Positions 1 to 7,025 of a stretch of DNA of 35,729 bases are shown here, in pieces. The position numbers and the translations under genes are program-made. Under the pieces are notes generated by a model that had not been told where the DNA came from, ran no database searches, and saw only the letters and a list, made by a program, of their open reading frames with translations. Every line of letters starts with the position of its first letter. Within the stretch, counting starts at the first letter, position 1. The stretch is from JAPXRI01 sp033813635 (GTDB lineage Bacteria; Bacillota; Clostridia; Oscillospirales; QAMX01), in the NCBI GenBank assembly GCA_033813635.1, contig JAPXRI010000031.1, forward strand, positions 1 through 35,729, in the 5' to 3' direction.

Positions 1-105
1 ATAGATACAAATCCACAGTGCTTGTACTGATTATATCGCAGGTAGCTACTCCTGCCATATAACATTTTGAAGAAAGGAGAAATAATTAAAACCACCCCTT
101 TCGAG

Positions 106-2103
106 ATGGTTTTAATTATACGTGATGATATGAACTCTCTGGCGGAAGGATTTTACGAATGCGGCGAGAGCTATGCCGGGGGCTTTTTTGAGTTTCCGGA
201 AAAAAACCGGTTTTTCCGGCACGCGAACGCCATAAAAAAGTACTGGACTGACGCGCCACTTCCCGCGTACCAGGGTGGGGCGCTCTATCCCTGCGGCGTA
301 AAGCCGGGGGCGGGGTATGCGGTCTTCCCGGAGTACTCTTATACCTTCGGCGTCGATTTCGGTCTTCTAAAAAAGAAATTTCCGGAAGGCGAGGCCACTC
401 TGCGCGCCGAAAAAGAGCTTTTATCCACGGAGAGCACGCCGCACACCGTCGGCGGCTGGGGATATACCCACTCGATCCCGAACTACGGCAGGATCGAGCG
501 CGAGGGACTCTCCTCTTACGCCAAGCGCGTATCGAAGCTCCCGGACGGCGATTTCAAGGACGGGCTGTTCGAGGTGCTGTCAGGCATTGAGATTTACCGT
601 TATAGATCGCTTTCTCTGCTCCGCGAGGCCGGCGCGCCGGAAGCCCTGATCTCCGCGCTGTCGCGGGTGCCGTTCGAGCCGGCGCGGGACCTCTACGAAG
701 CGGTTGTCTGCCGGAACTTCATCTACTATATCGACGGCTGCGACAACCCCGGAAGGCTTGACGCGGACCTGATTGATTTTTACCGCGGCGGGGATTTTAC
801 TCCGCTTTTCCGTGAGTTTTTCAAAAATGTGGACGACAACAACGGCTGGTCCTCCGCGCTCGGGCCGGACTACAACCCGCTGACTATCCAGTGCCTTAAC
901 GCGATCCACGGGCTCCGCAGGCCGAGTCTCGAGCTCCGCGTGACGCCGGACATGCCGGACGCGGTCTGGGACGCGGCGATAGACGCGCTGAAAACCGGCT
1001 GCGGCCAGCCCGCGCTCTACAATGAGGACGGATTCCAGAAAGCGATGTCCTTCTATTTCCCCGCGATACCGGAAGCCGACCTTAAACGATTCAACGGCGG
1101 GGGCTGCACGGAGACAATGCTGGCCGGGATATCCAACGTTGGCTCGCTGGACGCCGGCATCAACCTTCCGCTGATTTTTTCGGCGTATCTGCGCGAAAAC
1201 CTCGGCGCGTGCACGGATTTCACCCGCTTTTATAACGGGCTTCTCCTCGAGATAAAAAACGAGACGGTGAAAACTCTTCGCATTTTAAACGACTTCAGGC
1301 GCAGGCGCGCGGAGTTCCTGCCCCAGCCGGTAAGAACGCTGCTGATTGACGACTGCGTCGATAACGGGCTCGACTTCAACGCTGGAGGGGCAAGGTATTA
1401 CTGGAGCGTCATCAACTTTGCCGGGCTTGTCAACGTAATCGACTCTCTTCTGGTGGTCCGGGAGCTGGTGTTTGACAGAAAGGAATACGCTGCGCCGGAT
1501 TTTCTGTCCGCGCTCGACGCGAACGAGCCGGTCTTCAGAGCAAAAGCCGCAAAATGCCCGAGCTTCGGCAACGACGACGACCGCGCCGACCCGCTAGCGG
1601 CGGACTTCGCAGCGAGGGTTTTCGAAACCCTTGAGAGCGAGACCCCGTACCTCGGCGGACGTTTTCTGCCGTCTTCGATCCAGTTCGTCACCTATGTGAA
1701 TGCCGGCAGGGATGTTCCTGCGACTCCGGACGGAAGGAAATCGGGAGATCCGCTGGCCGACTCGGTGGGCGCGATCGCGGGAAAGGACAAAAGCGGGCCG
1801 ACCGCACTCTTAAACAGCGTGTCAAAGCTTCCGCTCGGCCTCGCCGCCGGCACGCCGGTTCTCAACCTGAAGCTTCAAAAGCGTTTTCTGGATGATAACC
1901 TCAGAAAACTGATTACGGTGTTTTTCTCGCGCGGGGGGATGCAGGCTCAGATTACCTGCACATCCCGCGCCGAGATTGAGGAAGCGATCGCCCACCCGGA
2001 AAAGCACGAAAATCTCATCGTGCGCATCGGGGGCTACGCGGAGTATTTCAACCGGCTCAGCCCGGAGCTTAAAAAAACCGTCCTCGACCGGACGGAATAC
2101 TAA
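106..2103 (+). CDS. Glycyl radical enzyme, PFL/dehydratase superfamily, unknown substrate
   Basis: The protein has both signatures of glycyl radical enzymes. One is a thiyl-radical loop GGGCTETML, with Cys347 and Glu349 (counted from a TTG at 67). The other is the C-terminal glycyl loop VRIGGYAEYF, with the radical glycine at Gly656. Cys-X-Glu resembles the dehydratase-type enzymes (GCxE) rather than true pyruvate formate-lyase, which has Cys-Cys. A conserved-looking THSIPNYGRIEREGL segment lies near residue 135. At about 665-678 aa it is shorter than the usual ~790 aa, mostly at the N-terminus. No radical-SAM activase lies in the window, so activation must come from elsewhere. The start is uncertain: the only good SD (AAAGGAG, 73-79) sits 5 nt before an ATT at 85, while the ATGs at 106 and 130 have no SD. 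A GH127-like glycosidase follows on the same strand. Family is confident; the reaction is unknown. Confidence 0.85.
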   Translation: MVLIIRDDMNSLAEGFYECGESYAGGFFEFPEKNRFFRHANAIKKYWTDAPLPAYQGGALYPCGVKPGAGYAVFPEYSYTFGVDFGLLKKKFPEGEATLRAEKELLSTESTPHTVGGWGYTHSIPNYGRIEREGLSSYAKRVSKLPDGDFKDGLFEVLSGIEIYRYRSLSLLREAGAPEALISALSRVPFEPARDLYEAVVCRNFIYYIDGCDNPGRLDADLIDFYRGGDFTPLFREFFKNVDDNNGWSSALGPDYNPLTIQCLNAIHGLRRPSLELRVTPDMPDAVWDAAIDALKTGCGQPALYNEDGFQKAMSFYFPAIPEADLKRFNGGGCTETMLAGISNVGSLDAGINLPLIFSAYLRENLGACTDFTRFYNGLLLEIKNETVKTLRILNDFRRRRAEFLPQPVRTLLIDDCVDNGLDFNAGGARYYWSVINFAGLVNVIDSLLVVRELVFDRKEYAAPDFLSALDANEPVFRAKAAKCPSFGNDDDRADPLAADFAARVFETLESETPYLGGRFLPSSIQFVTYVNAGRDVPATPDGRKSGDPLADSVGAIAGKDKSGPTALLNSVSKLPLGLAAGTPVLNLKLQKRFLDDNLRKLITVFFSRGGMQAQITCTSRAEIEEAIAHPEKHENLIVRIGGYAEYFNRLSPELKKTVLDRTEY

Positions 2104-2105
2104 AG

Positions 2106-2160
2106 CAGCATTACGAAATGTATGCCATGCATTTTACATGGTCAGCATTTCGTAATGCTG
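2106..2160 (+). terminator. Hairpin between the glycyl radical enzyme and GH127 genes
   Basis: Perfect 15-bp inverted repeat (CAGCATTACGAAATG at 2106-2120 and its complement at 2146-2160). The loop holds a smaller CCATG/CATGG stem. It starts 3 nt after the upstream stop codon and is followed by TCTTGTT, a poor U-tract. It could be a weak terminator or an mRNA processing or stabilising hairpin that separates the expression of the two genes. Confidence 0.5.
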
Positions 2161-2206
2161 TCTTGTTAATTAACGGAATAAACCTCTTTAGCCGAAGGAG
2201 TTAAAA

Positions 2207-3913
2207 ATGACAACCGAAACATATAAAACGCTCAAGCTTCGCGGCGAGATCGGAAGGCTCGCGTCAAACGTTTCCAAAAACTGGCTGATCGGTCTCCGGG
2301 AAACGAACCCGGCAATCCTTGACATGTTCCGCGAGCGGGACAAAAAGCCCTACCGTGAGCTTCTGCCCTGGTCCGGCGAATTCGCCGGAAAATACATCAC
2401 CGGCGCGTACTATGTTTACAAGCTGACCGGGGACGCCGAGCTTTACGCCTACATCCGCCGCTTCATCGCCGAGCTGATAGAAACCGTGGACAGCGACGGG
2501 TACGCCGGCTGTTATTCGCGGGAGTGCCGCCTGACCGGCGCATTCTCGCAGAAACCCGAAGAAACCGGCAAAACCTGGGACGCCTGGTCGCATTACCACA
2601 TGATGGTCGGGCTCCTGCTCTGGTCCCGGGAGACAGGGGACGCGGCGATGCGGGAGACTCTTCTGAGGACCGCGGAGCTGTTTATCGGCACGTTCTACCG
2701 CGGGAAAAAGAAGCTCTCCGAGATCGGCTGGACAGAGATGAATCTCGCGCCGATTCACGCCTTCTCGCTTTTGTACGAGGAGACGGGCGATAAGAAATAC
2801 CTGGATTTCGCGCTTGAGATTGAAAAGGATTTGAGTTCCTCAAACGCCGGGGACTATGTCGAGCACGCCCTCGCCGGCGGCGAGTTCTATACCTGCGCAA
2901 AGCCGCGCTGGGAGAGCCTGCACGCGGTGATGGGGATCGCCGCGCTTTACCGCTGCACCGGGGATGAAAAGTATCTCCGCGCGGCGAAGCAGATTTTCTA
3001 CAGCATCCTGAAGACCGACGTGCACAACACCGGCGGCTTCTCGACGCGCGAGCAGGCGATCGGCAACCCGTTCGAAAACGGCCCGATCGAGCTCTGCTGC
3101 GTAATCGCCTACAACGCGCTGGCCTGCGACATTCTCGGCCTGACAGGCGACCCGAAAATCGCCGACCACCTTGAACGCTCGCTCTATAACGCTGTTATGG
3201 GCTCTTTTTCGCCGACCGGCCGGTGGTCCACCTACAACACGCCGATGGAGGGCAAAAAAGAGGCAAACTACCACACAATCGTATTCCAGAGCCGCTCCGG
3301 CTCCCCGGATCTGAACTGCTGCTCCGCAAACGCGGCCAGAGGCATCGGCACGGCATACGCCTGGGCGCTGACGCGCGAGGGCGATACCCTGTTTGTCAAC
3401 CTTTACGAAAGCCTTCATGCCGTCACCTCGGACGGTCTTGAGATCGATATTTCGGGGGATTACCCGGCGGACCCGCGGGTCAAAATCAGGCTCTCGTCAA
3501 AGAACACGAGAAAAATCGCCCTCCGGGTACCGTCGTGGTCGGAAAACACGCGCATCTCGCTTTACGGCGCGGAGCCCCGCCCGGAAGCCGGAAGCTACTA
3601 CCGTTTCGATAAAGCTCCGGGAGAGACCGAGCTGGATATCCTCTTCGACTTTACGCCGCGCTTTTTAAAGGGCGATCTGGACTGCGCGGGGCAGGAAAGC
3701 GTCTTCGTCGGCCCTGTTCTCTACGGCTGCGACCTGGCCCAAAACGAATCGATGCCCGACAGCCTCAGCCGCAGCGAGCTCCTCGTGAGCCTGCCGGATC
3801 GGTCGCCCGACGGAGGAATCGTGTTAAAGCTCGGAGGCGGCGCCGTTCTCCGCGATTTTTACCATCTCGGCGCGGGCGGAAGCGTCTATAAAACCTGGTT
3901 TAGGATCATATAG
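2207..3913 (+). CDS. GH127-like glycosidase (beta-L-arabinofuranosidase superfamily, DUF1680)
   Basis: This 568-aa protein matches the (alpha/alpha)6-barrel family founded by Bifidobacterium HypBA1, which removes beta-L-arabinofuranose residues using a zinc-bound cysteine nucleophile. The HypBA1 zinc set (Glu338, Cys340, Cys417, Cys418) has counterparts here with the same order and similar spacing: Glu295 and Cys297 in PIELCC, and Cys371-Cys372 in DLNCCSANAARG. No signal peptide is visible, so it should act in the cytoplasm on imported oligosaccharides. The ATG has an SD (GAAGGAG) about 6 nt upstream. It lies 103 bp behind the glycyl radical enzyme and could share its transcript. Related families such as GH146 share the same motifs, so the exact sugar specificity is open. 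Confidence 0.85.
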   Translation: MTTETYKTLKLRGEIGRLASNVSKNWLIGLRETNPAILDMFRERDKKPYRELLPWSGEFAGKYITGAYYVYKLTGDAELYAYIRRFIAELIETVDSDGYAGCYSRECRLTGAFSQKPEETGKTWDAWSHYHMMVGLLLWSRETGDAAMRETLLRTAELFIGTFYRGKKKLSEIGWTEMNLAPIHAFSLLYEETGDKKYLDFALEIEKDLSSSNAGDYVEHALAGGEFYTCAKPRWESLHAVMGIAALYRCTGDEKYLRAAKQIFYSILKTDVHNTGGFSTREQAIGNPFENGPIELCCVIAYNALACDILGLTGDPKIADHLERSLYNAVMGSFSPTGRWSTYNTPMEGKKEANYHTIVFQSRSGSPDLNCCSANAARGIGTAYAWALTREGDTLFVNLYESLHAVTSDGLEIDISGDYPADPRVKIRLSSKNTRKIALRVPSWSENTRISLYGAEPRPEAGSYYRFDKAPGETELDILFDFTPRFLKGDLDCAGQESVFVGPVLYGCDLAQNESMPDSLSRSELLVSLPDRSPDGGIVLKLGGGAVLRDFYHLGAGGSVYKTWFRII

Positions 3914-3982
3914 CGCCAAAGCGAAAGGGTTGTCCGCTTATAAGACCCCTTGAGGTCGACGCTCCCTTAAAACCGCGACGGT

Positions 3983-5179
3983 TCACCGCTTAACGCTGTC
4001 CGCGAGGGCGTCGCCGAGCGCCGCGGCCTCCGCGAGCGCCGCCGCGTCCGGGCGGAATTTTGTCCTCATTGTTCCCACGACTTTAAATCCGAGGGCTGTC
4101 AGGCGCTGCTCTACCGAGGCCACCGCCTCGCCGCTCCAGCCGTATGAGCCGAACGCCGCGGCGGCTTTTCCCCTGACCAGCGGAACCAAAACATGGGCAA
4201 GGGCATTCCAGACCGGGGGCAGCGCATCCGCAACCACCGTCGGGCTGCCAATCGCCACCGCATCGGAGCGGTATACGCGCTCCGCGAAATCCGCGGGGTC
4301 AATCAGGCTGATATCCTCGGACACCACAACAAATCCCCGCTTTTTTAGGCTTTCGCCGAGGGCGTCGGCGAGGGCTTTGGTATACCCGTAGCAGCTGACA
4401 TAGCCGATAAACGCGCGTTTTTCCGTTCCGTGCGCGCGCTCGCCGGCCCATTGCTGGTACAGCTCCACGACCTTCATTGGGTCTTTGTCGAGCACCGGGC
4501 CGTGGGACGGAAGAATCAGGTCGATTTTGAGGCTTTTTACCGCCGCGACGGCTTTTTGAACAAACGGCGCAAACGGGCTCATAATGCAGTCGTAGTAATA
4601 GCGTGCCTGCGAGACCATATCGTAGTCGATTTTGCTCATCAGGATTTCGGGCGCGGAAAAATGGCTCCCGAAGGCGTCGCAGGTGAACAGAGCGGCGGCT
4701 TTCTCGTCGTAGGTGAACATCGTGTCCGGCCAGTGGAGATTCGGCGCGAGGATAAAGCGCAGCGTATGTCCTCCGAGGTCGAGCACCTCTCCGTCCTTTA
4801 CGATTTCGCACGCGACCGGCTCGTTCGCGATTTGCGGGAGATTGGCGGCGGCCGCTCTGGTGCAATAGATCTTAGCGTTCGGCGCGGCTTTGAGAAGCTC
4901 GGAAATCGAGCCCGAATGGTCCGGTTCGGTGTGCTGTATGACGATCACGTCTATTTTCGCCGGATCCACGACGCTTTTGATCCTTTCAAGGCTGCCCGCG
5001 AAAAAGCCGTCCTTCACCGTGTCGATCAGCGCGGTCTTTTTCTCCCCCTTGACAATATAGGAATTGTAGCTCGAACCGTACTGCGTCTTCATCACTACGT
5101 CGAAGCGCCGAAGTCCGGGATCCTGTACACCAACCCAGGTTATTCCGTTCGCGACTGGGACGGAAATTTGTTTCTCCAT
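3983..5179 (-). CDS. Flavodiiron protein (A-type flavoprotein, O2/NO reductase)
   Basis: The 398-aa protein has the two family domains. The N-terminal metallo-beta-lactamase-like domain carries all the diiron ligands: His83, Glu85 and Asp87 in HTEPDHSG, His149 in NLHWPD, Asp168 in CDAFG and His226 in PSHGP. A flavodoxin domain starts near residue 255, with a flavin phosphate loop SCYGYT. Such enzymes reduce O2 to water and/or NO to N2O in the cytoplasm of anaerobes, fed by rubredoxin or a similar donor. No rubredoxin domain or gene is seen here. The start is the ATG at 5179 because AAAGGATG lies just upstream; an open extension to 5317 would run through the divergent regulator's promoter and gene. 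It is divergent from a Crp/Fnr regulator and near trxA and superoxide reductase genes, which fits an oxygen or nitrosative stress role. Confidence 0.93.
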   Translation of the reverse strand: MEKQISVPVANGITWVGVQDPGLRRFDVVMKTQYGSSYNSYIVKGEKKTALIDTVKDGFFAGSLERIKSVVDPAKIDVIVIQHTEPDHSGSISELLKAAPNAKIYCTRAAAANLPQIANEPVACEIVKDGEVLDLGGHTLRFILAPNLHWPDTMFTYDEKAAALFTCDAFGSHFSAPEILMSKIDYDMVSQARYYYDCIMSPFAPFVQKAVAAVKSLKIDLILPSHGPVLDKDPMKVVELYQQWAGERAHGTEKRAFIGYVSCYGYTKALADALGESLKKRGFVVVSEDISLIDPADFAERVYRSDAVAIGSPTVVADALPPVWNALAHVLVPLVRGKAAAAFGSYGWSGEAVASVEQRLTALGFKVVGTMRTKFRPDAAALAEAAALGDALADSVKR

Positions 5180-5211
5180 GAAAAGACATCCTTTCGGTAT
5201 TCGTATTTTGT

Positions 5212-5243
5212 TTGACAACTGAATGGATCTATTATAATATAAT
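5212..5243 (+). promoter_or_regulatory. Sigma-A promoter of the Crp/Fnr gene
   Basis: TTGACA at 5212-5217 is a perfect -35 box. TATAAT at 5233-5238 lies 15 bp downstream; the overlapping TAATAT at 5235-5240 gives the ideal 17-bp spacing. The Crp/Fnr gene follows at once, so the TTG inside the -35 box is not a start codon. Confidence 0.7.
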
Positions 5244-5259
5244 AAGCGAGGTGAGCTTT

Positions 5260-5934
5260 TTGGGGGCGGACGCAAAAACCATTTCCGATTACTTTCCGTT
5301 CTGGGATAAGCTCTCAAACGATGAGCGGGAGACTATCCTGTCCTACACTTCGGTGGTTAAATTCAGCAGAGGCCAGAACGTACACAGCGGCAGCAACGAC
5401 TGCGTCGGGGTTATTCTCGTAAAAAGCGGCATGCTCCGTACATATATGCTCTCCGATCAGGGTAAGGAAATCACGCTCTACCGGCTTTTCCCCGGGGATG
5501 TGTGCGTTCTCTCCGCGTCATGCATGATAAGCAGCATCACCTTCGATATTTTCATCGACGCAGAGGAGGAGAGCGAGATTCTGCTCGTCGCATCCTCGGC
5601 GTTTTCCGAAATCGCAAGCCGCAATATCTATGTAGAGTGCTTTATATACAAGATGACGGCCGCTCGGTTTTCGGACGTGATGTGGGCTATGCAGCAGATC
5701 CTCTTTACCAGCTTTGACAGGAGGCTCGCCGTGTTCCTGACCGACGAGCTTTCGAAAACCGGCGGCGACACGGTTAAAATGACGCACGAGCAGGTCGCCA
5801 AATACATGGGGAGCGCGAGAGAAGTCGTCACGCGGATGCTGAATTACTTCGCTTCCGAGGGAATCGTCTCGCTCTCCCGCGGGGGCATCACCGTTACCGA
5901 CAGAAAAAAGCTCAGAAAACTGGCGACGGGATAA
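5260..5934 (+). CDS. Crp/Fnr-family transcription regulator
   Basis: About 224 aa, with an N-terminal cyclic-nucleotide-type beta-roll (about residues 20-125), a dimer helix, and a C-terminal winged helix whose recognition helix reads SAREVVTRMLNYF. That Arg-Glu...Arg pattern matches the helix with which CRP reads GTGA half-sites. The sensor domain contains several cysteines (DCVG, VCVLSASCM), but no arrangement I can assign to an Fe-S cluster. I chose the TTG at 5260 because GAGGTGA (5248-5254) lies 5 nt upstream; an in-frame TTG at 5212 is the promoter's -35 box. It is divergent from the flavodiiron gene and next to thioredoxin and superoxide reductase genes, so a role in O2, NO or redox control is likely but inferred. 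The true signal is unknown. Confidence 0.88.
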   Translation: MGADAKTISDYFPFWDKLSNDERETILSYTSVVKFSRGQNVHSGSNDCVGVILVKSGMLRTYMLSDQGKEITLYRLFPGDVCVLSASCMISSITFDIFIDAEEESEILLVASSAFSEIASRNIYVECFIYKMTAARFSDVMWAMQQILFTSFDRRLAVFLTDELSKTGGDTVKMTHEQVAKYMGSAREVVTRMLNYFASEGIVSLSRGGITVTDRKKLRKLATG

Positions 5935-5940
5935 AATTTT

Positions 5941-5973
5941 GCGGGATTTGACCCGTTAAAAGCCAAACCCCGC
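5941..5973. terminator. Hairpin between convergent crp/fnr and trxA
   Basis: Arms GCGGGATTTG (5941-5950) and CAAACCCCGC (5964-5973) pair with one mismatch. On the minus strand the hairpin is followed by AAAATTTTAT, so it best serves trxA; it may also stop the converging regulator transcript. Confidence 0.6.
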
Positions 5974-5987
5974 GGCCCTATCGCAGC

Positions 5988-6299
5988 TTAAACATTCAGC
6001 ATTTCAAGTATCGCCGACTTCGGCCTTACGCCGACTGCGGAATTGACTACTTTACCGTTTTTGATGACGACCAGCGTAGGTATACTCATTACATTGAACG
6101 AGCCCGCCAGCTCCGGTTCGTCGTCCACGTTTATCTTTCCGATTTTGGCGGCCGTCGTTTCCTCCGCGATCTCGTCGACAACCGGTGAAACCATGCGGCA
6201 CGGACCGCACCACGGCGCCCAGAAATCGAGCAGAACGGGCTTGTCGGATTCAAGAACCTCCGTTTTGAAATTGTCCTTCGTTATAGTTAAAACTGACAT
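5988..6299 (-). CDS. trxA: Thioredoxin
   Basis: A 103-aa single-domain thioredoxin with the active site WCGPC (Cys31, Cys34), the buried Asp25 and the cis-proline loop SIPTLVV. It reduces protein disulfides in the cytoplasm with electrons from thioredoxin reductase, whose gene is not in the window. An SD (GAAAGGA) precedes the ATG. It is transcribed away from the superoxide reductase gene, and the shared intergenic region holds paired palindromes, so the two are probably co-regulated. Confidence 0.96.
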   Translation of the reverse strand: MSVLTITKDNFKTEVLESDKPVLLDFWAPWCGPCRMVSPVVDEIAEETTAAKIGKINVDDEPELAGSFNVMSIPTLVVIKNGKVVNSAVGVRPKSAILEMLNV

Positions 6300-6373
6300 G
6301 TTTTGACCGTCCTTTCGTGACAGGGAGCGGGTTTTTAAAACGGGCTCCGTTGCTTTTGTTTAATTGTAACTCT

Positions 6374-6379
6374 ATTATA
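6374..6379 (-). promoter_or_regulatory. Predicted -10 box of trxA
   Basis: Minus-strand TATAAT (plus-strand ATTATA). No good -35 hexamer lies 16-18 bp upstream. Instead the palindrome centred at 6408 sits about 41 bp upstream of the expected start (near 6367), the geometry of an activator-dependent class II Crp/Fnr promoter. Confidence 0.55.
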
Positions 6380-6401
6380 CCCAGCGCCGCCCATTGTTAC
6401 C

Positions 6402-6414
6402 GTGACCGGGTCAC
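6402..6414. promoter_or_regulatory. Palindromic operator 1 (trxA side)
   Basis: GTGACC-G-GGTCAC is a perfect 6-1-6 palindrome. With operator 2 it could also form a 14-bp stem, but its position relative to the trxA -10 box argues for protein binding. The GTGA/TCAC edges suit a CRP-type recognition helix, although the 5-bp gap between the tetramers is one shorter than the classic six. Confidence 0.6.
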
Positions 6415-6432
6415 ATTTTAAATATTATTTTC

Positions 6433-6445
6433 GTGACCCGGTTAC
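6433..6445. promoter_or_regulatory. Palindromic operator 2 (superoxide reductase side)
   Basis: GTGACC-C-GGTTAC has the same 6-1-6 design as operator 1 with one imperfect position. Its centre (6439) is 31 bp, about three helical turns, from operator 1. It lies about 40 bp upstream of the start predicted from TATCAT at 6467-6472, mirroring the trxA side. Confidence 0.55.
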
Positions 6446-6466
6446 GAAGATCCGTTTGTAATAGGA

Positions 6467-6472
6467 TATCAT
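6467..6472 (+). promoter_or_regulatory. Predicted -10 box of the superoxide reductase gene
   Basis: TATCAT, five of six matches to the consensus, without a recognisable -35 at proper spacing. The likely start is near 6479. The nearby TAGGAT at 6462-6467 is a weaker alternative. Confidence 0.4.
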
Positions 6473-6482
6473 ATCGGTAAAA

Positions 6483-6504
6483 AAAAGACAAGAAGTTGTC
6501 TTTT
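6483..6504 (+). other. Leader hairpin before the superoxide reductase gene
   Basis: A 9-bp stem AAAAGACAA/TTGTCTTTT with a GAAG loop lies in the predicted 5' leader, about a dozen bases ahead of the SD (CGGAGGG). It could stabilise the mRNA or attenuate it; the stem is AT-rich and the effect is unknown. Confidence 0.45.
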
Positions 6505-6528
6505 AAAAAATAAACGGAGGGATAATCT

Positions 6529-6909
6529 ATGAAAGACCTGAAGTTCTTCATCTGCAAACATTGCGGGAACCTCATCGAAATGATTTCACCGTCCGGCGTA
6601 TCGGTTGTCTGCTGCGGCGAACCGATGACCGAGCTGAAGCCCAACACGGTGGAAGCGAGCGTCGAAAAGCACCTCCCCGTCGTCAAAGTAGAAGGCGATA
6701 CCGTCAGGGCCGAGATCGGCTCCGCGCCGCACCCGATGACCGAGCAGCACTACATCCAGTGGATATCGCTGCTGACGGACGCCGGCACGCAGCGCAAATG
6801 GCTGAAGCCCGGCGACGAGCCGAAAGCCGAATTCGCGCTTAGCGGCGAAAAAGCCGTCGCGGTATACGGCTACTGCAACCTCCACGGGCTCTGGAAAACG
6901 GAACTGTAA
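6529..6909 (+). CDS. dfx: Desulfoferrodoxin, class I (two-domain) superoxide reductase
   Basis: This 126-aa protein has both domains of desulfoferrodoxin. The N-terminal desulforedoxin-like iron site has Cys9, Cys12, Cys28 and Cys29. The catalytic Fe(His)4Cys site has His48, His68, His74, Cys116 and His119, with the Glu46-Lys47 pair at the substrate pocket. The residue numbers are almost those of Desulfovibrio desulfoferrodoxin. It reduces superoxide to hydrogen peroxide without making O2, the usual anaerobe solution. A strong SD (GGAGGG) precedes the ATG. It is divergent from trxA with shared palindromes, is followed by a strong terminator, and so is monocistronic. Confidence 0.96.
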   Translation: MKDLKFFICKHCGNLIEMISPSGVSVVCCGEPMTELKPNTVEASVEKHLPVVKVEGDTVRAEIGSAPHPMTEQHYIQWISLLTDAGTQRKWLKPGDEPKAEFALSGEKAVAVYGYCNLHGLWKTEL

Positions 6910-6921
6910 AACACCCGCGCT

Positions 6922-6959
6922 TCCGCCCTCCCGGCGAAAAACCGGGAGGACGGATTTTT
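6922..6959 (+). terminator. Rho-independent terminator after dfx
   Basis: Arms TCCGCCCTCCCGG (6922-6934) and CCGGGAGGACGGA (6942-6954) pair with one mismatch and are followed by TTTTTC. Confidence 0.85.
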
Positions 6960-7025
6960 CTGTATCATTTTTTTCCGGGAAGCGGTAAAATAGGATAAAA
7001 TATCTTTTACGGGGAGCAGTTTTAC

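Noticed and set aside
1..66. A gene, attachment site or IS end at the left edge
   Set aside because: Only a short GCAGG/CCTGC hairpin is seen; there is no reading frame and no terminal repeat matching the right-edge IS.
3914..3982. Terminator between GH127 and flavodiiron genes
   Set aside because: Only small stems (AACCG-CGA-CGGTT at 3971-3983 and a 5-bp stem) without U-tracts; too weak to call.
4430..5215. 261-codon open frame opposite the flavodiiron gene
   Set aside because: Antisense to a gene with all its catalytic residues, and Arg/His/Val-rich as expected for a GC-driven shadow.
5212..5259. TTG at 5212 as the start of the Crp/Fnr gene
   Set aside because: It is the first base triplet of a perfect -35 box, and a better TTG with SD lies at 5260.
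6401..6446. The paired palindromes as one long hairpin or terminator
   Set aside because: They can pair as a 14-bp stem, but the placement relative to both -10 boxes and the lack of a U-tract favour protein-binding sites.
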